Positions 1 through 10,705 of a stretch of DNA of 50,977 bases are shown piece by piece. Within the stretch, counting starts at the first letter, position 1. Each line of letters opens with the position of its first letter. Source of the stretch: Cladosporium sp. IMV 00045 (lineage: Eukaryota; Ascomycota; Dothideomycetes; Cladosporiales; Cladosporiaceae); assembly GCA_001931905.2 (NCBI GenBank), contig MSJI02000744.1:1-50977 (forward strand). The letters run 5' to 3'. The notes below the pieces were generated by a model that saw nothing but the letters and a program-made list of their open reading frames with translations, was not told the DNA's origin and did no database searches. The position numbers were made by a program, and so were the translations under genes.

Positions 1-410
1 TGGTCATCCACCTCAAGCGCTTCCGCAACGACGACTACGGCCGCGCCGCCCGCAAAGTGCACACCGTCGTCGACTTCCCTTTGCGCGGCCTGGACATGAG
101 CCCGTACACCCTCCCTCCCCCCGACGTGGAGGAAGCACAGCGCATCGCGAAGCTGGGCAGCGATTTTGAGAAATCTCCCGACCCTGCCATGACGCCGCCC
201 TTCTCGTACGATGCGTATGCGGTTTTGCAGCATATTGGGAGTGATTTGACGCATGGGCATTATACCACTGCCGCGAGGGATCGCATGAAGAAGGTCTGGC
301 GAAAGTATAACGATACGGTCGTTAGGGAGATTGAGCCCGTGGGACTGCAGAATAAGGAGGCGTATATTCTGTTTTATGAGCGGGGGGCGGGTGGGGGGGG
401 GAGGTTGTAG
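1..410 (+). CDS. ubiquitin-specific protease (USP/UBP), C-terminal end, partial
   Basis: Reading frame 3 is open from the left edge to a TAG at 408-410 and gives about 135 residues; the start and most of the gene lie outside the window. The first residues read VIHLKRF, the hallmark just before the catalytic-His half of peptidase family C19 (consensus L-x-H-L-K-R-F). Downstream, SYDAYAVLQHIGSDLTHGHYTTAAR matches the family's Y-x-L-x-x-[VI]-x-H-x-G-x-x-x-x-G-H-Y-x-A block in spacing, so the catalytic His is in THGHY. DTVVREIEPVGLQNKEAYILFYER is the typical C-terminal block ending in A-Y-[IL]-L-F-Y. These enzymes cut ubiquitin from conjugates. A short Gly-rich tail (GAGGGG) follows the domain. 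Which USP it is cannot be told from the tail alone. Confidence 0.88.
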   Translation, partial: VIHLKRFRNDDYGRAARKVHTVVDFPLRGLDMSPYTLPPPDVEEAQRIAKLGSDFEKSPDPAMTPPFSYDAYAVLQHIGSDLTHGHYTTAARDRMKKVWRKYNDTVVREIEPVGLQNKEAYILFYERGAGGGGRL

Positions 411-2117
411 GGTTGATTGGATGGGTTGTGGGGGGTGAGGGGTGGGTTCGGAGAGTTTGGGGTTTTGGGATGTACGACTTATTATTAATGGAATGTCATG
501 GTTGTGTTGTTTGTTTGTCTGTTGTTCCATTGTGTCGATGAATGATGAGATGTTGGGAAATGATATTGTGGTTTTTTTCGTCACCTGATTTATTTGTTTT
601 TTCGTTTGATGGATAGCGTACACGCATTCTTCTCTTGGGGTCCCCATAGTGTCATGCATATGATTGTTCAGATGGGTGTTGAGGATGGAGACAATGGAAC
701 TGCAAAATCCATGGTCGTTTTGATATGGCTCTCTAATGCTTTAGACCCAATTTTCTTTTATTTGTTTCATCGATGAGGTGGAAAGTATTCCATGTTTTGA
801 AGCGTTCTGGAGAAAGTGTTGCTAGCATTTCGTCATGGTATGAGGGCGCGTGTTGTCAACATGAATGCAGTCTTCAGAAGTGTTGGATGAATAGACGACC
901 TTGTCCTTGCATCTTGCAGTAGTAGCCACAAGAGTTGATGTTTGGATGATGTGATGGGAGTTGGGGTACGTAGGGTTAGGGTTGGAAGGTCGTTGATCGA
1001 TGCAGTAGGCGCGTGTGGATGGGTCGTGGAAGGTGCTGTTACCGTAAGTTTTGTTTTTTTTGTTGGACATTTATTGATTTTGATACATTTCACACTCGTC
1101 GTGCTCATGCGAGGGCGATGGCTGTGCCATTTTCCCCAAATATGTCTTCTCTTGGTGGCATTCTTGATCCCCCTTGCGACGAGGCTGTTGGCGCCCAGGC
1201 AAGCGTTGCGGTCTACATGCAATATAATTCATGCAGCACACCACAAGCAGTCTCTGTATATTGAATGACGATTGGACCCAAAGAAAAGCGACACGCTGTC
1301 CTGCAATAGATCTCGTGTTCTTCTGGAAAGCACCCACCATGCATCCGGTGAAGAGAGGATTGCCACTGGCGCCATGCAGGGCGAGGTGGCTGTGTCCGTT
1401 CATACGAGAGAGGTACGAGAGAGGAGCACCGGAGTCTGGTGCGAGACATGTTGACGACAGTACCGTGCGGAATGCACTCTTGAAGAAGGGTCGGAGATGG
1501 ACTTGATAGAGTACCTTACCTTACATAAGTCGGTGGTAGGGCTACGAGAGGATTACTTCACATACATGTAGGGAAGACCGAGGGACGACAAAAGTGAATT
1601 GTATCTGCCAGCCCAAAATTGGAAGCGGGACCGACCTAAAAGCCGAGGCGCTCCGTCATAGCTCACGCGCGAGTGGCGCAACAGCCATCACGAACCAGAG
1701 GGCGATGTCACCATGTCACTCGCCTCTTTGACTTTGGCGCCGAAGACACTGGCGAGACTGGATCAGAACCATCTGCACAGCTGTTTGTTCCTTTGCGTGT
1801 GTGCTGATCTCACCGGCTGGCTCCGGTACCGTCCACATCAGCATCATCTTACCACCGATTTCTAGCCAAAGCCTAATAATCTCCGTCCCATTACTTCACC
1901 GGTCCACGAACACATCCGCGCCTTGTCCCACTCTCTTCAGCCCTTTTGCTTAACCACAAACACCTGCTCCGCCACCACCACCTCTTTGGTCACACAGAAC
2001 AACATCGTCCCCCCAACACTCATCCAAAACCTCGCTTACTGCGCCGACAAAACCGCGTACTGCCTGTCGACAAACATCTCCAGCAAACAACCGTTCCCAG
2101 AAGCTAGATCATTTTAC
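411..2117. other. intergenic, no gene seen
   Basis: The 3' flank of the USP gene is T/G-rich up to about 780. Several overlapping short open frames between 822 and 1506 compete on both strands, none has recognisable domains or consistent codon use, and I read them as chance. From about 1860 the strand becomes pyrimidine-rich and C-rich, as expected of the core promoter and 5' leader of the next gene. Confidence 0.5.
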
Positions 2118-2972
2118 ATGTCAGCTCAAGACTATTACAACCCAGGCGGCAGCGCTCCTGCGCCAACCCAGCCGATTCCTGTACCCCAGCAAAACCAACA
2201 ACCACCACCAGCTCCGCCACAGCCGCCTCAGCAACAGACTCCTCCATACCCACTCTACGACGGCCCTCCGCCACCCTACAGTCCTCTGGGCGAGCAGCGA
2301 CCTCACTCCCAGCCTCCGCCGTCGCAAAGGCTAGAAAACCAACAACAGCAACATCAACAATACCGACCCTCCAACCTCTCATCCGAATACCGCCCCCAAC
2401 CCACCCCCCATTCCTACAGCTACAACTACCCACCCGAGAAGCAACCCTACCCACCCCACGACGACTACCGACGAGACGACCCCCCTCCCAGACCCTACGG
2501 GCAAAACCAACCCTCCTCCGGCTACAAACCCCGCTACGACCAGCGCCGCGAGTCCTCCAACCCCAAATACCCCCCGCCCGGCGGCAACGCCTACTCCTCC
2601 ATCTACCGCGGGCGCAAAGACGAGTACGACCGCCGGTACTACGACGAATCGTACACACGGCGCGCCAGCCGCAGCCGGAGTAGAAGCCGCAGCCGAGGCC
2701 GCGACCGCGACTCGCGGCGCGGCAAGCACGTTGAGCGCAAGAAGAGCAGCGGCGTCAACACCTTCCTCGGAGCCGGCGGCGGCGCTCTCCTCGGCGATAT
2801 GATTTTTCCTGGTTTGGGGACTATTGGAGGCGCGTTGCTGGGTGGTGTGGGCGGGCATGAGTATGGGAAGTCGAGGGAGAAGGCGCATCATGAGCGTTCG
2901 CCGGGCGGGGCGGGGAGGAGGTCCAGGAGGTATAGTGATGACGAGGCGGATTATCGGAGGCGGAAGAATTAG
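2118..2972 (+). CDS. proline/glutamine-rich protein with RS stretch and glycine zipper
   Basis: A 284-residue single-exon protein. The frame is open further upstream (from about 1923) but the first in-frame ATG is at 2118 (MSAQDYYNPGG), so I start there. Residues 1-210 are low-complexity Pro/Gln/Tyr (PPPPYSP near residue 55, a possible PPxY WW-domain ligand). Next come an Arg/Ser run (SRSRSRSRSRGRDRDSRRG) and a glycine-zipper segment (GAGGGALLGDMIFPGLGTIGGALLGGVGG) with G-x3-G spacing and two short hydrophobic halves, like glycine-zipper 2TM domains. The tail is charged (RRSRRYSDDEADYRRRKN). Similar Q/P-rich glycine-zipper proteins are common and uncharacterised in filamentous ascomycetes. 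A function cannot be given; RNA granule or membrane association would both be guesses. Confidence 0.75.
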   Translation: MSAQDYYNPGGSAPAPTQPIPVPQQNQQPPPAPPQPPQQQTPPYPLYDGPPPPYSPLGEQRPHSQPPPSQRLENQQQQHQQYRPSNLSSEYRPQPTPHSYSYNYPPEKQPYPPHDDYRRDDPPPRPYGQNQPSSGYKPRYDQRRESSNPKYPPPGGNAYSSIYRGRKDEYDRRYYDESYTRRASRSRSRSRSRGRDRDSRRGKHVERKKSSGVNTFLGAGGGALLGDMIFPGLGTIGGALLGGVGGHEYGKSREKAHHERSPGGAGRRSRRYSDDEADYRRRKN

Positions 2973-4167
2973 GTCTGCTTGAGATGTTTGGGTGTTGTCT
3001 TGCTTGGGGAGCGTGGACGAAACCTGGCCCATGGGTTTTGGATGTTTTGATGATATCTGATGAGATCTCATGCTTTTCTTTTTCCTTTCTCTTTTATTGG
3101 GCGCAGGTCGCCAGGCCCTCCTGCTGCTTACACGGCACCTTTAATCGGGCCAGCTGGTTTTTTTGGTTCCTGGAGGGTTATCATGTTCTTGTGCTTTTTC
3201 CCTTTCTATTGCAACTTTCACGAGCGACGAATTCGGCTTTCTTACAGGTCATCAGCATGGCTAGTTCTGTGTTTGTTTTGTTTTAGGGTATATCGATATA
3301 TCACCATCATGACCAAGGAATCACGATTTTCTTTTTGGAGAAAACAAGAACCGGAAAAGAAAGAAAAGAAAAACGATATCTCGAGCCACGTCTTTCTGAG
3401 ATCTCATAATGATAAGTCGAGCTTGCTGATAGCATTGTATATCCCAGTACTACACCACATGGTAATGTATCCTTAAGCATCGCGCACAGAGCACGTCAAA
3501 ATAAGCCCCAGGTCAGGCTCACAGAGTAGCCTCACCTCACCTCACCTCACCTCATTCCATGCATACCAACATCCAACCCTTTCGGATATACGCGGTGTGG
3601 AATCATGTATGGCTGAACGCCACTTCCACCGCCACAACCACTGCCAGCACCGCCAGCATAAGCATCAGCGGCACCAGCAAGCAAGCATAAGGTACGGAAG
3701 CGGCTCGCAGCCTGTGTACTACCATCAAAACCAGTTCTTCGGAGATGGCATAAGGAAAAACGCATTTTCCGCTTTCGGCGCTGCGGTTATGGCTGCCTAC
3801 AGTTTCTCATGGAGATGGTCGGGGAACGAGATATTGGAATATTATCGTTGTGGGATTGTTCGGGTGGAAAGTTCATGTTCGAAGAATTGGCGGTCTCGAC
3901 CGGCGAGCACGAGCTGCTGCTGATGGAAGGGCGGGTCTGCAGGCACGCATGTGTGGGTTGGTCTAAAAAAGGGTACGGTAGGTCTGGACTCTTCGTGGGA
4001 AGATGATCTTGGACATTGACAGAGGCAGGCCTTGAAGGCACGGGAGAGAAAAGAACGACTGATTTTTGAGTTTTGAGTTTTCCATTGATACAACCACAGA
4101 CGATAGTTTTCGAAAGCCAAACCAGCTGGCCCATCAACCACCCACCTCACCGCTCACCAGCGCAAAA
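2973..4167. other. intergenic, no gene seen
   Basis: This stretch holds the 3' flank of the glycine-zipper gene (T-rich to about 3480) and the leader of the small Cys/His gene. Short open frames at 3547-3923 on both strands overlap each other and show no domain. It contains a CTCAC microsatellite at 3531-3553. Confidence 0.5.
3531..3553. repeat. (CTCAC)n microsatellite
   Basis: About four and a half tandem copies of CTCAC, ending in CTCATTCC. It lies between genes and no function is implied. Confidence 0.85.
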
Positions 4168-4629
4168 ATGTGCCACTTCACAGCCCCCAAACACCCCCTC
4201 TGCGGCCATCCAGCACAGGGAACGGCCTTCGAATCCTCCCGCCTCACACCCTGCCACAACAGCAACAGCAAAAAAGGCAAAGGCAAACCCTGCTTAACCA
4301 AAACCTGGAAACCCATCGACGTCGCTCGCGCAAGTTGCGATCGCTGCATCCCCCACGGAGCCAACCAGGCGCGGAAGCAAGGTCTCGATCCCGCCGTTTA
4401 CTGCCAGCGCATGGGCGTCGAGTATGCTGAGTTGGTGGAAGCGAATCCTGGCGTTTTCGCGAAAGCGGATGGAGCTCGCCTTCTTCTTCAGGATGGCAAG
4501 GGCAAGACGACGCTCGTGGCTCCAGCGCAGGAGGAGAAGGGGGTCAAATTCGCCACCGCGCCCGCTACCGTTACCGCTCGTTATGCGGAAACGACGCCCG
4601 TCTCGTCACCGGGCTGCCTTCGTCGCTAG
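4168..4629 (+). CDS. small Cys/His-rich hypothetical protein
   Basis: A 153-residue single exon. The open frame extends upstream without an ATG, and the first ATG (4168, context AAAAATGTG) begins MCHFTAPKHPLCGHP. The first 65 residues carry regularly placed Cys/His pairs (C2-H3, C12-x-H14, C29-H30, C42, C57-x2-C60-x2-H63), suggesting a small zinc-binding fold. The second half is Ala/Lys-rich with no motif. The pattern resembles short Cys/His-rich proteins of unknown function predicted in many Dothideomycetes. No signal peptide is visible, so it is probably intracellular. The last 59 bases lie opposite the last exon of the sugar transporter on the minus strand. No function assigned. Confidence 0.6.
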   Translation: MCHFTAPKHPLCGHPAQGTAFESSRLTPCHNSNSKKGKGKPCLTKTWKPIDVARASCDRCIPHGANQARKQGLDPAVYCQRMGVEYAELVEANPGVFAKADGARLLLQDGKGKTTLVAPAQEEKGVKFATAPATVTARYAETTPVSSPGCLRR

Positions 4630-6523
4630 CCAGTTCGAAGTCGCCCATCATCGCTTCGGCATCTTCGCCAGTGCGGAGCGTGTCGAGTTTCAGCCCGTTC
4701 GCTTTGGCGTGCAGGGCGCCCGGCGAGTGGTCGGCTTTGTGCACGAACCAGCCCGGGTTGCTGTGAAACCATCTGTCGGTCTCTTCCAGGCTGCGGCCGC
4801 GGGTTTCGACCAGGAAGTAGTAGATCAGCGGCACGCAGGCGACGTTGATGGCCGCGTAGATTAGGTAGTAGCCCCATTTTAGGTGGTGGATGCCGGGGGG
4901 CGTGGCCTAAGTGGGAAAGTGTCAGAGAAAGGATTGTTGTTTGGGTTTTCAAGGGAAGCAAGGCTACTCACGGAGACAACGACCCAATTCCCAAGCCAAT
5001 CTGCCGATGTGGCCAACGATGCAGCTTTTGCGCGCATGCTCAGCCCGTTGACTTCGGCTGCGTACAGCCAAGGGATGGAAATCCAACCGCTCGAGAAGGC
5101 GGTGAAGTACAGCCAGATGAAGATGACGGCGATGATTCCGGGCCATGTCGTCCCGGGCATGGCGCCTCCGATACCGACACCTGTGGCGACGCCGAAGAAT
5201 GCGATGGCCATGACGACTGCACCGGCCATCAGTAGCGGGCGACGACCGACTTTGTCGACGAAGGCGATGGAAGTGGTTGTGGTGATGAAGTAGGATACCG
5301 CGTTGGCGGCTGCGACCCAGCGGGCGACGGTCTCTGAGAGGCCGACTGACCGGTGGAGGACAACGGGCAGATAGTATCCCAAAGCATTCACACCGCTCAG
5401 TTGTTGGAACTGCCCGTTCGTTAGTGTCTGAATTGGCCGATTCGTCATGCTGGGTAAACTTACAAGCTGAAGCATCATGCCCAGTAGCACCCTACGAGTG
5501 CCTAGGCCACCATTGAACATCTCAACCCAAGACACCTGCGCAGCCTGCTCTGCTTGGATGGAAGTCCTAATTTCCTCGAACTCCTCGTTGATGTCGTGAT
5601 CGTTGAGCATCAAGAGCACGTGTTTTGCTTCTTCCTCGCGCCCGTGGGCGAGTAGCCACCTTGGTGATTCAGGCAGGATAAACACCATCACTAAGATGAT
5701 AGCCACGAAGACTTGTTGAACACCCAATGGGAATCGCCATTGCGCTTCCGTGGAGATGCCACTACATCCGAGGGTGATGAAGTTTGATATGACAAACCCG
5801 AGAACATTCACACTCATCTCCTTGACGACGGCAATGCCTTTCTGGCTCGCATGGGACGTCTCCACGTGCCACACCGGAGCACTGCTGGTGTTGCCACCGT
5901 TGCCGATGCCGGCAATGAGACGACCCCATACCTATTGGACATGACACCATTAAGCTTCCCACTTTACCCTTCGATCGAATGAGAACATACCATCTGGGTC
6001 ATGTTGTGAGACGCAGTTTGCAGAAGAATGCCGGCTCCCATAATGACGGTGAAGACAAGCATGGTCCATCGGCGGCCCAGCTTCTCGCCGACGAAGAGCG
6101 TGAGGATCGCCCCGATGAAGCATCCGAGATCATAGACCGAAGTCACAAAGCCTTGCATGGCTGGTGACGGGTGGTTGAAGTATTCAATGAAATCCTGGCC
6201 GACGATGATGCCGCCGAAGACGCCTACACAAAATAATTAGCTCAACATTGCACTTGAAGATCTTACATTTGACTTACCTTGCTCGTATCCAAACAACATC
6301 ATCACCTACACGCACGTGATTAGACATATTACTATCAAGCATGGCAGAAACAACATACAGTACCAGCAGCCACTGAGATGGCCGTATGAAGCGAGGCGCT
6401 TGACTTGAAGTAGGCATGGGGAACATGCTGCTGCTCGTCTCCAGATCGGCGCGAGGATCCCGCGAACTCTTCATGGTGCTCTTCCAGTTCGGGCTCGATA
6501 GTTTTGACTTGGGTGTAAGACAT
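4571..6523 (-). CDS. MFS sugar transporter (PF00083 family)
   Basis: Six exons (coding order): 6523-6359, 6305-6278, 6223-5991, 5931-5464, 5409-4972, 4906-4571. All introns are GT..AG and all phases close, giving 555 residues, normal for fungal hexose/polyol transporters with 12 membrane helices. Diagnostic blocks: GYEQGVFGG after helix 1, GEKLGRRW in loop 2-3, VWGRLIAGIGNG, PESPRWLLAHGR, QLFQQLSGVNALGYYLP in helix 7, DKVGRRPLL and LVETRGRSLEETD at the end. Exon 2 is only 28 bases. The 54-base intron at 5410-5463 is a multiple of three and has no in-frame stop, so a genomic translation can falsely run through it. The substrate is unknown; a plasma-membrane, proton-linked sugar importer is the family default. 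The 3' end overlaps the convergent Cys/His gene by 59 bases. Confidence 0.9.
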
Positions 6524-7589
6524 CTTGGGTGGAATTGTTGATCAAGGTCCGGTCTGCATGTCGAAGTTGGCGTCCAACCGTTTGTTCCGGATAGCTATGA
6601 TAAGCTCGTTCGGTGCAGCGAATGTTTCGTCAGGGAAGGCGTTGCCGCAGATACTCGATTGTACATGAGAGCGCCGGCCGGGCGCCGCTCTCCAACAACG
6701 AGCAAAAGGAGAAGGCCGCCAAGGGTGCGCACGAATGCAGGAGGAGTAGAGCATGGGTGTCCGGAGGGAGAGGCGGCCAGTAAGCCAGCAGTGGAGTCAA
6801 ATGAGTGTGGGTCGCGAGTGGGTGAGGGCTGGGGGAGACTCCGAGGGGAAATGGTGGGCGAGAGTGGATATCACGGCTATTTGCTGCCAGGGCTGTGTGA
6901 TAATCGACTTCTTGTCTCTATCTACTGCAAATGCGAGACTCGGACTTTTTCCCTCTCACCAAACTATCCCACGACATTGGTGTGGTACAGATGGGCTATG
7001 TTATGAGGCATGCAAGCCACAATGAACGCCTCTCCAGACCGGTCACACATTCCGCGCGCGCTCAGAGATCAGGCGAGTCATCAGCCATTTCGCGTTAGGC
7101 AGGCAGATCGCTTCGCCTGACGCCTATCGCATGATGTGCTTTAATCAATTTTCTCTGAGAGACAGCGTCAGCACCTGCGTGAAAGAGCTCGTAGTGCAAA
7201 AAATTGATTTCAAAGTCGAAGGTGCCCGAAAAATATACATGTTTTTTCTAGAACATTTTCCACTTTCCCACTACATACTGCAGAAACGACACCAGCGGCA
7301 TGAACATAAAAGCGCTCGCTTATCATGCACCGATCCGCAGGCACCAACTGGAAAGCAGTCATCTGCCTCGTTTCAATCCCATCCCCAGCGCGGCTGTGAG
7401 CGCCACACCGCTCTAAGGTACTGTATCTGCAAGCATGTCCTGCGGCTGAGCCGACGAGATAACAGGGCGGCCTCTGAAGAACGCAATAAGATATGTCGTG
7501 ACGATCGGACATGCTTGTCTTTAGCTTGTCCCTACGTAACTCTTACTAAACAATTATTACCCAGTCCCACATTACACGAACTCTCTTCA
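6524..7589. other. intergenic between divergent genes
   Basis: This segment holds the promoter of the sugar transporter (reading left) and the 5' region of the large membrane protein (reading right). Part of it may be coding: a frame continuous with the membrane protein is open from an ATG at 7131. An acceptor-like sequence with a TACTAAAC branch-like motif ends at 7563. Short frames at 6659-7025 have no recognisable content. Confidence 0.4.
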
Positions 7590-10154
7590 ATGCGTACAAA
7601 CTTCACAACGTGCCGCCTACTTTACGAGAACCCCAGCGAAGACTTCATCTCCAAGTACGGTTGGACGGGCGATGTAGTCCAAATCCCTAGGAACCGTACC
7701 ACCCAGATCAGCACTTATGGCTGCGAAACGCTGTGTGGTACCGGCAACGACTGGTACAAATGGGAATCTCAGGCTCAGACGATGACCACCTGGGTCTTAC
7801 CGGTCGTGGGCATTCTCCTCCAGGCGCCATTCACTAGCAACGCTTTCTGGGAGACGATTTTCTCTTTGGCAAGATGGGTTGGCTCTCCCATGGCGAGTCT
7901 GTCGTACATCCTCTGGAATATCAAAGTCAGCGGCAAGTGTGCGCTGCTGGTCGATCTGGCGACATCTTTCAACACCAACACCATCGAGCCTGGTACGGAT
8001 TTCAGCAAGATCAGAGATTCCTTCTACTTGCTCATGACGATGAATCAATACACGATGAAAGAGCGTGCTCGCCAGAAGAAAGAGGCCGAAGGGTTGCTTC
8101 GCATAATGCTGTTCTCCAAGGACTTACGCTTGCTCAAGCCTGGATGCAAACCTGAAGGGGAGGTCCCGCGGGCTTGTCGAGGAATACCGGTTTCGCAAAG
8201 TACCGGCTGGAGACCAGTGTTTACAGTGAACGGCCAGACCACTCCCGATCCTCCGCGCCCTGACAGCGACTTGGAATCAGCTGACTGCCTCGGTCTGCTG
8301 CGTCAAGAGCTGGCGGATGACCTTCGTGCGAAACGAAGACGCGGTGTTGTCCCTGTGTATGTGAGCACTCTGTGGTTTCTGTTTTCTCTCGCTCTCTCAA
8401 TCCAGGCTGCGTTCGGATTCTTGGGAGAGAACGCACAAGCTCACGACCTCGCATTGGGTCTCCTGCTAGCATGGCTTCCGGTCCTGATACTCTCATCAAT
8501 CGTCGATCGAAACCCAGTCGCCGCAGACGAGATCCGGCAAAGGCTCAACGACCTCGTCGATCGTGTTCGCCAATCCCTCATGGATGACACGGTCAAGCAT
8601 CAATACCTCGACGCCATAGCCGATCGTTCACAGCAAGACAAGATGAACGAGTGGGTCGAGAAGATCAGCAGAGCATGCCCGGAGTTGGAAACCTTCTTCG
8701 TCAAATTCGCCGGTCAAGGTCGCCTCAGATTTCATTACGGTGCCGCGCATCCGATCCTGACTGATATCGAGCGGGCGTACATCGCTCCCAGAGGGCGAGA
8801 CTGGCTTCGACGTGAAGCGGAGGCTCGCACTCAACTCGTGCTAGGTGACGTTTCCGGCGGTCTGGACTGGCTTGATCCGCGGGAGCTCTGGCAGGTTCTC
8901 AGTGCAGTTGTGATTGTTGGTGGGACTATCATGGGCGCGTTCGTCCTGTCGTACTTCACCCCGACCGTAGGCCTTGGTTGTCGCTCAGGGGGATATACAG
9001 TGTTCGGAACGATTGCTTTCGGCCTCCTTCTCGTCGAGATGATGTGCTGGTGGATCTTCGACGCATCAAAGCCCGGGTTCGAGAAGATGAGGACATCGAC
9101 TATGCGGGACGAGAGGGCTGCCAAGTTCTTCACCTGGTACGCAAGGCAACTGGTTTCATTCCAAGCCCGGGTCTGGAAAATATACCGACCGACTCGAGCA
9201 TTCCTCAAGAATCAGCTGTCGAAGCTGACTTCGCCACGCTTTGCAGACGCAGCAGAAGGCAAGTTGATTGGCGTTTGGGCACGGTGGCAGAAAGTGAAAG
9301 GGCCACAGCGAATCGACCGATTGTTCTTCAAGCCCGTCGAATGCTTCAATTTCGTATGGCTTGTGTACATCACCATGGCCCAAACAACCGGAGCATACAA
9401 CAACTGCAAATGCAAGTCCTCACTTTGGGCAGGCGGAGGCGGGTAAGTTTAACATCCTCATCCCTAAAACCATATCAGCCCAGCAAGCACCATACTAACC
9501 CCCCATCGCAGCTACATGGACTGGAACAACTACAACACCGCGACCTCCGACCGCATCCGCATCAACTGGACCATCGCGACCATCCTCTCCACGACCATCA
9601 TGGCCTTCGCCATGGCCTACATTGTCACCGAATGGTGTCTGCAATCCCACCTCAGTACCGCAAACCTCACCGACGCCTCGCGCGGCCTCTTCCTGACCCG
9701 CCGCTTCCGCTGGCTCACCAGTCCCTTCCGCGACACGATGCACCACACCATCGAAGCCTGCTACGCCATGCGGCGCTTCTACTCCCACCTGACGGGCACA
9801 GGGCCATCCACCAGCACCCCACCGCGCCAAAACCGCCGCAGCGTGCGCTGGACGAGGAAATCCTTCTCTCACGACTTGTACACCAAGCAACTTCCGAGTG
9901 TGTATGTCCCGCTGGAGGATCTGACGCCAGGCCGCCCTCGTGCTAGCAGCGATGCGCCGCTCATGCAGCAGCACAGAGACGCCAGTGCGAGTCCGTCCAG
10001 CGTGTCGGACTCGCGGCCGGGCAGGTCAGGGAGTTTGCAGAGTCCGCGAGCGAGCGCAGAGGGTAGCGCGCCGTTGGAGGGGGTGGGATTGGAGAGTCCG
10101 AGTAGGCTGCATGTGAGGGAGGCGAGGGCGGGGGTTGGGAGGCGTGCGAGTTAG
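7590..10154 (+). CDS. large multi-pass membrane protein, unknown function
   Basis: Two exons, 7590-9442 and 9512-10154, joined by a 69-base intron (donor GTAAGT, acceptor CGCAG; GG|C keeps frame), giving about 831 residues from the ATG at 7590. The N-terminal region has a Cys-bearing ectodomain-like stretch (TTCRLLYENPSEDFISKYGW, then YGCETLCGTG). Hydrophobic segments follow: TWVLPVVGILLQAPF; VPVYVSTLWFLFSLALSIQAAFGFL; ALGLLLAWLPVLILSSIV; a pair within LWQVLSAVVIVGGTIMGAFVLSYF and VFGTIAFGLLLVEMMCWWIF; FVWLVYITMAQTTG; and INWTIATILSTTIMAFAMAYIV. The C-terminal 150 residues are Ser/Arg/Pro-rich and probably cytosolic. The style matches an uncharacterised family common in Dothideomycetes. The true start is uncertain: a signal peptide would be expected before TTCRLLYENP, the frame is open back to 7131, and an upstream exon or a sequence error could hide it. 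Confidence 0.72.
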
Positions 10155-10705
10155 AGGGGGTTTTGAGGGTTAGGGAGGGGGGTTTTGATGATTGATGATT
10201 TTTCTTTGTTTGGGCTTGTGATTTGTCAATGATATATACCCCGATTTGTGCGAGTTTATGTTGTTTCTTGGGGCGGTGGCGTTGGTTCGTTCGTATGGAG
10301 GGCGCTTTTGATTCGCGGCAATTGCATAACATCGTTTATTTCAATTATATGCAGCGCCGTTTCGAGCAATCATCTTCGCAAGGGTCGCGCGCTCATCCCA
10401 ATGAAAGCTTAGTGTGATTTGCAGGCTGAGAAGGTACGAGGAAGGTTATTGACAAAACAGATCTTTCATACAGCGGAGCCAAAGTTCGATGCTACCTATC
10501 GTTACGTCTGTGTTACTGACCGGTGAAGAGAGGTGGAAAAAAGGAAACAAATATGTGGATATAGATAAGAAAATAAAAAAGGAGATTCCCTCGGCGGGAC
10601 GAACTCCTTGTCTCCTTCTGGAGATTACGAAAAAGACTTCACTCCTCTTCCTTCCGTTCACCCATGTATGATGATGAAGATCACATCCCCACGGCCATGA
10701 AGCGC
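10155..10705. other. intergenic between convergent genes
   Basis: This is shared 3' flanking sequence of the membrane protein (plus) and the esterase (minus), G/T-rich and then A-rich. No gene, tRNA or clear repeat was seen. Confidence 0.5.

Noticed and set aside
2104..3071. Minus-strand frames opposite the P/Q-rich gene
   Set aside because: Arg/Gly/Val-rich reverse reading of Pro/Gln/Arg codons; no independent signal.
8978..9946. 322-codon plus-strand frame inside the membrane-protein gene
   Set aside because: It lies in another frame of a well-supported gene, crosses its intron, and is Pro/His/Arg-rich without domain.
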